Source: CAZKCI01 sp964551475 (lineage in GTDB: Bacteria > Auribacterota > Erginobacteria > Erginobacterales > CAZKCI01). From it: DNA of 24,321 nt. Numbering within the stretch: position 1 is the first letter of the stretch; each line of letters opens with the position of its first letter. The stretch covers positions 1 to 24,321 of the forward strand of contig CAZKCI010000016.1 of assembly GCA_964551475.1 (NCBI GenBank), read 5' to 3'. A model generated the notes under the pieces. It was not told where the DNA came from. It did no database searches and worked only from the letters and a program-made list of their open reading frames with translations. This document shows positions 7,997-14,600 of the stretch, one piece after another. The position numbers and the translations under genes were made by a program.

Positions 7997-9339
7997 CTTC
8001 CCGCCAGCGTTTTATAAGTTGTCTTCAGAAACTTCGGTATGCCCGAGGCCTCTTTAGGTCCCACCAGCACCTTCCAGCCGGACTCGTCCTCCACCTTCCC
8101 GGAGAGGACCGCGACATAGCCGGGGAGGACCATCGTTCTGTGGCCGACCAGGTCGGCCAAACCCGCGGCCTGGACGGCTTTGTTGATCCGGTCGGCGTTG
8201 AACTTGTCCGCCGCCCAGGCGGTGAGGACGGAGGTCCCTTCGGTGTCCACGCAGAGGAGGTAGGCGGGGACCTTGGAGGCCTCCATCTCCGCCGTCACCG
8301 TGAAATAGGTGAGAGAGAAGTTGGTGGTGATCAGGACCGGAGACTCCCGCCCCGCCTCGCCGATCCGGTAGAGCTTCGGCTCCACCTGGATGGGCTTCTG
8401 CGGATTGGTGTAGATGTTCTGGCGGGCGGTGAGGAGGGGAAAGAGGAACTCGGCGGCGGCGAAATCGGCGACGACGAGGGAGGCGTACTTGCTCACCAGG
8501 ACCGAGGCTTCGAGAGCGGCGGCGAAGGGATCGGGACCGCCGGCAAAGGCGAGAGTCGGGTAGCCGAGCGGGCGGAAATGGTCCTGGATCGCCCGGCGGC
8601 GGATGGCCGTCTGATCCCGGATGGCTTCCTGGAGGCCGGAGGGGCGGGGATCGAGGAGGAGGTCTTCCACGGACGCCGCGGCGCATTTTTCGGCGAGCGC
8701 GGCCAGTCCGTCGAGGCCATTGGCCCTGAGACCGAGGGCGCAGCCGCTCTTCTTGGCAAGCTCGATGAGCGCGGCGTGGTTAGACTCGGTGGCGGGGTAG
8801 AGGAGGGGCTTGCGATCGCCGACTTTTTCCAGGGCTGCGCGGAGGCATTCCGGCGATTCGCTCCAGAGCATCAGGGCCAGAGAGCTTGTCCGTGCCGCTT
8901 CGGCCGCGAAGGCGGCGTAAGACTCCGGTTTCCCCGAGGTTTCGCGGAGGGCGATGAGGTTCAGGCGCAGGGGGTTCCCCACCCGCTCGAAGCGGAGGCG
9001 GGAGATGGCGTCCAGCCGCCGCGTCCGTTCGGGGTCGTCTTCGCGGACGAGGAGCGCGAAGGCGGTCTCGTGGACGAAGGTGTCCTCGTGGCGGAAGAGG
9101 ACGGTCTCGCTCCCGAGCTCGACACGGCTTTCGCCGGTTCCGATATTCACCAGGCGGATGGGAGGACGGGAGGCCGCCCCCAGCGCCGCTTTTCCCGCTT
9201 CGCTGACGTAGGGGCAGGCGTCGAGATTTGCCTGCTTGGCCGAGAGCTTCATGGCGAAGGCGAGGCAGGTCGGCGAGCCGCATTCACCGCAGTTGGTGCG
9301 GGGGAGGAGCTTGTAGATGTCGAGTCCGGTCAGGGCCAT
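7993..9339 (-). CDS. acsC: Corrinoid/iron-sulfur protein large subunit (AcsC/CdhE type)
   Basis: AcsC holds the [4Fe-4S] cluster and the cobamide of the CFeSP. The N-terminal cluster motif is clear: C17, C20, C25 and C42 in NCGECGSPTCLAFAMKL followed by ACPY. A TIM-barrel domain follows. The C-terminal cobamide-binding region includes TNFSLTYFTVTAEMEA, VPAYLLCVDTEGTSVLTAWA and HRTMVLPGYVAVLSG. The length of 448 residues is normal. It pairs with AcsD, encoded two genes downstream, with the activator acsV between them. The usual upstream partner acsB is 12 kb away beyond the island. A TATAAT box lies 32 bp before the start. Its stop overlaps the edge of the repeat tract before acsV. Confidence 0.96.
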   Translation of the reverse strand: MALTGLDIYKLLPRTNCGECGSPTCLAFAMKLSAKQANLDACPYVSEAGKAALGAASRPPIRLVNIGTGESRVELGSETVLFRHEDTFVHETAFALLVREDDPERTRRLDAISRLRFERVGNPLRLNLIALRETSGKPESYAAFAAEAARTSSLALMLWSESPECLRAALEKVGDRKPLLYPATESNHAALIELAKKSGCALGLRANGLDGLAALAEKCAAASVEDLLLDPRPSGLQEAIRDQTAIRRRAIQDHFRPLGYPTLAFAGGPDPFAAALEASVLVSKYASLVVADFAAAEFLFPLLTARQNIYTNPQKPIQVEPKLYRIGEAGRESPVLITTNFSLTYFTVTAEMEASKVPAYLLCVDTEGTSVLTAWAADKFNADRINKAVQAAGLADLVGHRTMVLPGYVAVLSGKVEDESGWKVLVGPKEASGIPKFLKTTYKTLAGS

Positions 9340-9370
9340 GGCGTTCCATCCGTCTCCGAATCAGAGGGCG

Positions 9371-9399
9371 ATTATAGTATATATGCCCGTCTGCGACCA
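9371..9399 (-). promoter_or_regulatory. Candidate promoter for acsC-acsV-acsD-folD-fhs
   Basis: On the minus strand a perfect TATAAT (9376-9371) lies 31 bp before the acsC start. Seventeen bases further upstream is TGGTCG, a poor -35 match (3 of 6). With acsB displaced by the island, the downstream acs genes need their own promoter and this is the best candidate. The weak -35 keeps the call tentative. Confidence 0.4.
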
Positions 9400-9415
9400 T
9401 AACGCTTTCTTCCCC

Positions 9416-9834
9416 CAGTCACGCTATCGTGCGCTCGTAAGACTAGTCTGTGGGAGCGACATTCTTGCCTGCCCCGATGACGATTATTTGCACACGAAAA
9501 TCGGGGTCGCGATCCGGGCCGCTCGCTGTGCGTCTTTGTGGGAGCGACATTCTTGTCGCGATCCTGGCCGCTCGCTGTGCGTCTTTGTGGGAGCGGCGTC
9601 TCGCCGCGATCCGGGCCGCTCGCTGTGCGTCTTTGTGGGAGCGGCGTCTCGCCGCGATCCGGGCCGCTCGCTGTGCGTCTTTGTGGGAGCGGCGTCTCGC
9701 CGCGATCCGGGCCGACTTGGATCGGGGCGAGGACGCCCCTCCCACAGTCACGCTATCGTGCGCTCGTAAGACTAGTCTGTGGGAGCGACATTCTCGCCGC
9801 GATCCGGGCCGCTCGCTGTGCGTCTTTGTGGGAG
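9416..9834. repeat. Repeat field with a 48-bp tandem array of GTGGGAG-family hairpins
   Basis: Four tandem units begin at 9521 (49 bp), 9570, 9618 and 9666 (48 bp each). Each reads GCTCGCTGTGCGTCTTTGTG, then a hairpin, then GATCCGGGCC. Units 2-4 have the stem GCGGCG-TCT-CGCCGC and are identical. Unit 1 has GCGACA-TTCT-TGTCGC, a compensated stem with a longer loop. An opposite-orientation copy (GGGGCG-AGGA-CGCCCC) follows at about 9720-9747. A fifth partial unit is at 9811-9834. A direct repeat starting CAGTCACGCTATCGTGCGCT, about 50 bp long, flanks the field at 9416 and 9745. No unique spacers occur, so it is not CRISPR. ORFs through it encode only repeat-derived peptides. Confidence 0.93.
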
Positions 9835-9836
9835 TA

Positions 9837-9974
9837 ACCAAGGCGAGGCGAGTATTCAGCCCCAACGGGGCTGTGTCCCCTAGCCCAGGGTTGCGCCGGA
9901 GGCGCTACCCTGGGTAACCAAGGCGAGATAGTATCCAACCCCAACGGGGTTGTGTCGGAGTGGCCGCAGGATAG
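9837..9974. repeat. Palindromic repeat copies 2 and 3 (TAGCCCAGGGT family)
   Basis: Bases 9881-9974 repeat the window's first hundred bases, including both hairpins. A shorter copy at 9837-9878 keeps only the second hairpin, here as AGCCCC-AAC-GGGGCT instead of AACCCC-AAC-GGGGTT, so both arms changed together. The unique-looking sequence CGGACAACTGC that follows copy 1 reappears at 10013, after about 35 extra bases. Confidence 0.88.
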
Positions 9975-10330
9975 ACGGCGGGGGCGGAATGGAGGCGGAT
10001 CAGGCTTCGAATCGGACAACTGCGCGGGTGGATGTCCTGGTCAGCAAACGCGCGCGCGATTTTTAACCGCGAATCTCGCGAATCGACGCGAATGGGGTTT
10101 GTAGGCCGGGTCTCCGCCTTCGCCCTTCGACTTCGCTCAGGGCTATGGCGGACAAGTGTGACCCGGCGATTCGCCCCCCCCCTTATATTCCCCCGCCGCC
10201 TCGCAGAGGCGGCCTACAATCGATTCGGGCGGCAATCAGACGCTGTAGGCCCGGTCTGTGACCGGGCGTTTATCCTGCATCCTGTATCCCTCAACTTGTC
10301 TGCTTCCTCCGGCCGGCAAGCCCTTGATCG
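9975..10330. repeat. Non-coding stretch with TAGGCC-family palindromes
   Basis: No convincing gene is present. Three palindromes share a TGTAGGCC or TAGGCC flank: 10105-10112 with 10160-10167 (GCCGGGTC/GACCCGGC, holding an inner TCCGCC/GGCGGA pair), 10195-10202 with 10206-10213 (GCCGCCTC/GAGGCGGC) and 10249-10256 with 10260-10267 (GCCCGGTC/GACCGGGC). The stems differ but each pairs perfectly. A further copy lies after the RES gene (20290-20308) and a nested relative at 17540-17595. ACGCGAAT words occur at 10068-10090. Confidence 0.8.
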
Positions 10331-10375
10331 GAGGAATTAGCAAGTCAACAAGTCAAGTCCGTCCCCAATTTTTGT

Positions 10376-10404
10376 TTGATTATTTCCCTGTTCATTTGTA
10401 TAAT
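10376..10404 (+). promoter_or_regulatory. Candidate sigma-70 promoter for the GIY-YIG gene
   Basis: TTGATT (10376-10381), a 17-bp spacer and a perfect TATAAT (10399-10404) form a good promoter. Transcription would begin near 10411, after the ATG of the short ORF at 10405. The promoter would therefore serve the gene at 10540 and would not allow the short ORF to be read from its first ATG. Confidence 0.55.
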
Positions 10405-10518
10405 ATGGAATCGTTTTATCGCGAATTGCACAAAGTTGCCATGCCCGCCCCGGAAAAGATCAAACGCCTGGTCGAAGTTTTCGAGCGCAACCTCCCCGCC
10501 TACAAAAGGATGGGCTGA
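10405..10518 (+). pseudogene. Remnant of a restriction-modification gene N-terminus (37 codons)
   Basis: The ORF reads MESFYRELHKVAMPAPEKIK and then RLVEVFERNLPAYKRMG before a stop. The segment KIKRLVEVFERNLPAYK matches, from memory, the conserved opening of Eco57I-like type IIG restriction-methyltransferases, in which 'LVERFERNLDAYKS' is followed by NETQ and the rest of a protein of around a thousand residues. Here a stop follows five bases after AYK-R-M-G, and none of the nuclease or methylase domains is present. It could also be a genuine small protein, but its first ATG lies directly after a TATAAT box, which argues against translation from there. The GIY-YIG gene starts 21 bp downstream. 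Confidence 0.5.
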
Positions 10519-10539
10519 AGCCTATGAGGAGAATATGGA

Positions 10540-11343
10540 ATGAGAAAGCAGCGGCATAAAAAGGCACCCCTCGTCATTGAGCATCTGGAAAACATCGCCC
10601 GGACGGCGATAAAGCGGTATCCGGAGATCGTCACCGAATTTGCCCGGGGGAAGAGCGGGGTGTACGCCCTTTACAGCGGAGATAGCCTTTACTATGTCGG
10701 ACTGGCGCGGAACCTTCGGTCCAGGTTGAATGGCCACCTCCGCGACCGCCACGCCGAGGAATGGGACCGGTTCAGCATCTACCTGACCCAAGGCGATGAG
10801 CATTTAAGGGAGCTTGAGTCGCTGGTCCTGAGGATCGCCTCCCCCAAAGGGAACCAGGTTTCCGGGAAGATCACCGCCTCGCGCGATCTTTACAGGGTTT
10901 TCAAGAGTCGCATCGTTCAGTCCCAACGGCGCGAGCTGGCCGACATCACCGGCGGCGTACCCAAGAAGGTATCCTCCAGCCGTGAGGTCCGCCGCCGGCG
11001 AGGGGAGTACGACACGCTTGTCTGTCCGGCGCACAAGGACGGTTTTAATAAGGAGTTCCTCGGTAAAAACCGGTGGTATGCCATCCGCCTGTCCAAGCGT
11101 GTCATTCCGAGATTGAAATACATCGCGATCTATCTTACCTCGCCCATAAAGCAGGTTACCCATTACGGACGCATCCGGAAAATCAGGCTCTGGCGCAAGT
11201 CGGGCAAATACATCGTCTTGCTCAAAGGCCGTCCTAAAAGGATCGGTCCAGTAGACTCCTCGCCGAAAGTGAATTTGCAGGGCCCGCGTCTAACCAGTCT
11301 GGATAGGCTGGTACGAGCAAAGACACTGGCGAACGCGCTGTAG
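10540..11343 (+). CDS. GIY-YIG nuclease-domain protein with an unassigned C-terminal domain
   Basis: The N-terminal third has the GIY-YIG layout: GVYALY (40-45), YYVGLARNLRSRLNGHL (51-67) with R60/R62 and H66, and a likely catalytic glutamate in ELESL (91-95) ahead of SPKGN. This fold cleaves DNA in homing, repair and restriction enzymes. The C-terminal part (about 168-267) runs from RWYAIRLSKRVIPRLKYIAIY through ITHYGRIRKI-like sequence to GPVDSS and QGPRLTSLDRLVRAKTLANAL. I recall the final GPR-T-L-LL-AKT pattern from uncharacterised nuclease-associated proteins but cannot name the domain. GGAG lies 8 bp before the ATG. Restriction or mobile-element defence is plausible given the R-M remnant upstream, but it is inference. 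Confidence 0.75.
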   Translation: MRKQRHKKAPLVIEHLENIARTAIKRYPEIVTEFARGKSGVYALYSGDSLYYVGLARNLRSRLNGHLRDRHAEEWDRFSIYLTQGDEHLRELESLVLRIASPKGNQVSGKITASRDLYRVFKSRIVQSQRRELADITGGVPKKVSSSREVRRRRGEYDTLVCPAHKDGFNKEFLGKNRWYAIRLSKRVIPRLKYIAIYLTSPIKQVTHYGRIRKIRLWRKSGKYIVLLKGRPKRIGPVDSSPKVNLQGPRLTSLDRLVRAKTLANAL

Positions 11344-11418
11344 CCGGCTAATCAGGCCCCCCGCCTGGCGCTCATGGACAGGTTGAAGCGGGCGAGGACG
11401 TTGGCGGAGGTGCTGTAA
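11344..11418 (+). pseudogene. Duplicated scar of the GIY-YIG gene's C-terminus
   Basis: Directly after the stop at 11343, the same frame reads PANQAPRLALMDRLKRARTLAEVL and stops at 11418. This aligns with the C-terminus of the gene just upstream (LQGPRLTSLDRLVRAKTLANAL) at a constant 75-bp offset, stop codon to stop codon. The DNA has diverged and is more GC-rich, so this is not a recent slip. It looks like the tail of an older homologue left when the present gene was placed in front of it. Confidence 0.7.
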
Positions 11419-11667
11419 ATTGCAAAGTTCACAACTCAATAGGGCGGTTAGAATAAAGAAGCCGTTTTAGCTATCATTCTGGTCGACAAGCCGTTACGGC
11501 TTAATTAGACCCAGCAAAGGTTGGGGCGGGAGGGGGGGCAATTAATTTGCTACTGTCTCAAAGGCAATCGGTTGCATATAACGTCTATGGAGGTTTCTTC
11601 CCTGCCGGCGATAACGGGTGCAAGTCACAACATCTATCCAATTGGATGTAGGGGGAATGCGCAAACT
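11419..11667. other. Intergenic region before the beta-helix gene
   Basis: The 249 bp between the scar and the beta-helix gene hold one short hairpin, AAGCCG-TTA-CGGCTT (11490-11504), followed by AATTA rather than a T-tract. An open frame runs back to 11521 in phase with the beta-helix gene, but its residues do not resemble a signal peptide or any family I know. I see no clear promoter. Confidence 0.5.
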
Positions 11668-14600
11668 GTGAAAAAGATGCGTGGAGTAGCTTTTTCCTGC
11701 CTGCTATTAATCTTAGGACTTATAGCCTCCCAATCCCGTCTCTATGCCGTTTCCGAACAAGAGAGGGAGAGGTGTCCGCTTAAGCAGAGCCCGGGAGGAG
11801 CGCCAGAGTTAACCCCAAATGAGGTTTATGTTAATTGGGAGAACTCGACAGAGCCGTGGGATGGAACTCAGCAATATCCTTACCAGAAGATACAGGATGC
11901 TATAGACAACGCGGGGCCTCCCGCAAATGTACGTGTCGCAAGAGGCACCTACTGCGAAAATGTTGTAATGGCTACAGGTATAAGCCTCTATGGAGGTTAT
12001 GACCCGACTGATTGGTCGAGGGATATAGAAGCAAATGAGACTGCAATAGATGGAGGAGGCAGTGATAGTGTAGTTAAATTCAATTCCTTGGGAGATAACT
12101 GTTGCATTCTCTCCGGCTTCACGATTCGAAATGGTAGAGCTGTTCTGCCATGTGGCTGTCCCGGGAACGGCGGGGGGATCTATTGTTACTATTCTTCACC
12201 CGGTTTAATCGGCAATACCATAACAAATAACTCGGCTGGCTATGGCGGGGGGTTCTATTGCTATCTTTTCTCCCCTACACTAACCGACAATACCATAATC
12301 AACAACTCGGCCGACTATTCCGGTGGAGGGATTTGTTGTAGTTCTTCCTCCCCTACGCTGACCAGCAATGTTATCAGCAACAACACTGCCGGTTGGTATT
12401 ACGGGATGTACGAAGGGAGCGGAGGAGGGTTCTGCTGTTATAATTCCTTTCCGACGCTGGTCAATAATACTATAACCAACAACTCTGCTATCTATTGCGG
12501 TGGTGGGCTCTACTGCTCTTCATCCACCTCCACACTAATCAACAATACCATAGCCTACAACTCGTCAGATGAAAGTGGGGGCGGGGTTTGTTTTTCTTCC
12601 GGCTCTGCTAATGTCTCAAATACGATTTTCTGGGATAACGTTGCCCCTGAGAATCTACAAATCTGCAATGATGGAAGCTCTTTAGCGGTGACCTACTCCG
12701 ATGTTCAGGGAGGCTGGGCAGGGGCTGGCAATATCGATGCCGACCCGCTTCTACCTAACCCCTCTTCCGGCGACTTTCATCTGGCTCCCTACTCACCCTG
12801 TGTAGATGCTGGTACAAGCGTGGGAGCTCCCGCTGATGACTTTGAAGGGGAGGCACGCCCCAACCCGCCGGGAGGGAGCATGGATATCGGCGCGGATGAA
12901 TGGTACTTCCTCGATACCGATGGAGACGGGATGGACGATCACTGGGAGTACTATTATTTCGGTGATCTAGGCCATGACGAGGCAGAGGATTTTGATGGTG
13001 ACGGAGACACCAACCTCCAGGAGTATCAGAACGGCACCGATCCTACTGATGCACTGCGTCCTTTCACCCTATACGTAAGTGATAGTGGTGGTAACGATTC
13101 CAGGAGTGTGTTGGACGCTATGCACCCCGCCACGCCTTGGAAGACAATTGGGCGTGCTCTATCTGAGTGGATGGTACGGAACGGGGATACCGTGATCGTG
13201 AAAGCGGATACTTACTATGAGAATATTGATTTCAAGGGCAAAGCGATAACGCTTAAAAGTGTCGACCCCGACGATCCCTTGGTGGTGGCGGCAACGATTA
13301 TTGATGGAGGAGGTAACAATAGCGTAGTTTCCTTCAATTCCGGCGAGGGTTCAGGCTCCGTTCTCTCCGGCTTTACGATACGGAATGGTTACGCCGAAAA
13401 AGGCGGGGGGATTTATTGCGATTATTCATCTCCCACATTGACCAATAATTCCATAGTCAGTAACTCCGCTGGCTGTGGCGGAGGCATCTATTGTGATGGT
13501 TCATCCCCCACATTGACCAACAATACCGTAACCAACAATTCTGGCGGCTCTGATGGCGGGGGGATTTATTGCTACGCATCCTCCCCCACATTGACCAACA
13601 ATAACTTAATCAATAACTCAGCTGGCCTCTATGGTGGTGGAATTAGGTGTGCGTATAATTCCTCTCCTATTATCTCGGATACGATCCTCTGGGCGAATTT
13701 TGCGCCTTTCGGACCCCAGATCTACAGTGATGGGACCAGTTCTGTTGCAGTCACCTTCTCCGACGTTCAGGGAGATTGGGCAGGAGAAGGGAATATCGAC
13801 GACGAACCGCTTCTGGCCTACCCCACCTCAGGTGATTTTCATCTGACACCATACTCACCCTGTGTAGATGCTGGTACAAGCGTGGGAGCTCCCGCCGATG
13901 ACTTTGAAGGGGAGGCACGCCCCAACCCGCCGGGAGGGAGCATGGATATCGGCGCGGATGAATGGTACTTCCTCGATACCGATGGAGACGGGATGGACGA
14001 TCACTGGGAGAACCATTATTTCGGTGACTTGTCACAAAACGGAACAGCGGACTTTGACGGTGACGGAGACACCAACCTCCAGGAGTATCAGAACGGCACC
14101 GATCCTACTGATGCACTGCGTCCTTTCGCCCTATACGTAAGTGATAGTGGTGGTAACGATTCCAGGAGCGTGTTGGACGCTAGGGACCCCGCCACGCCCT
14201 GGAAGACAATTGGCCGCGCTCTAAGTGAGTGGCTGGTGCGGAACGGGGATACCGTGATCGTGGAAACGGGTACTTACTATGAGAATATTGATTTCAATGG
14301 CAAAGCGATAACGCTTAGAAGTGTCGACCCCGACGATCCCTTGGTGGTGGCGGCAACGATTATTGATGGAGGAGGTACCGGAAGCGTGGTTACATTTAGC
14401 TCAGGCGAGGGTTCAAATTCCGTTCTCTCCGGCTTTACGATACAAAGCGGTTATGCCGAGGATGGGGCGGGTGTTTATTGCTATTATTCATCTCCCACAC
14501 TGACCAGTAATGCTATAACCGGCAACTCAGCTGGCCAACATGGCGGGGGGGTTACGTGCCATTCTTCATCTCCCACATTGATCAGTAATACTATAAATGA

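Noticed and set aside
76..9402. Long plus-strand ORFs opposite the DRTGG, fhs, folD, acsD, acsV and acsC genes
   Set aside because: They mirror well-conserved minus-strand genes in high-GC DNA. Their products are Gly/Asp/Arg-rich with no family resemblance.
9521..9713. CRISPR-like array
   Set aside because: Units are contiguous and identical with no unique spacers, and no cas genes are nearby.
9317..9917. Overlapping ORFs on both strands in the tandem array
   Set aside because: Their residues are translations of the 48-bp repeat (ASLWERRLAAIRAARC-type units), with no start signals; a multiple-of-three repeat stays open in all frames.
11521..11667. N-terminal extension of the beta-helix protein
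   Set aside because: The extra residues precede a good signal peptide, which must be at the N-terminus; the later GTG or ATG is preferred.
11419..11667. Possible riboswitch before the beta-helix gene (GGGTGCAAGTC)
   Set aside because: No conserved cobalamin or other riboswitch core is present, only a short chance match.
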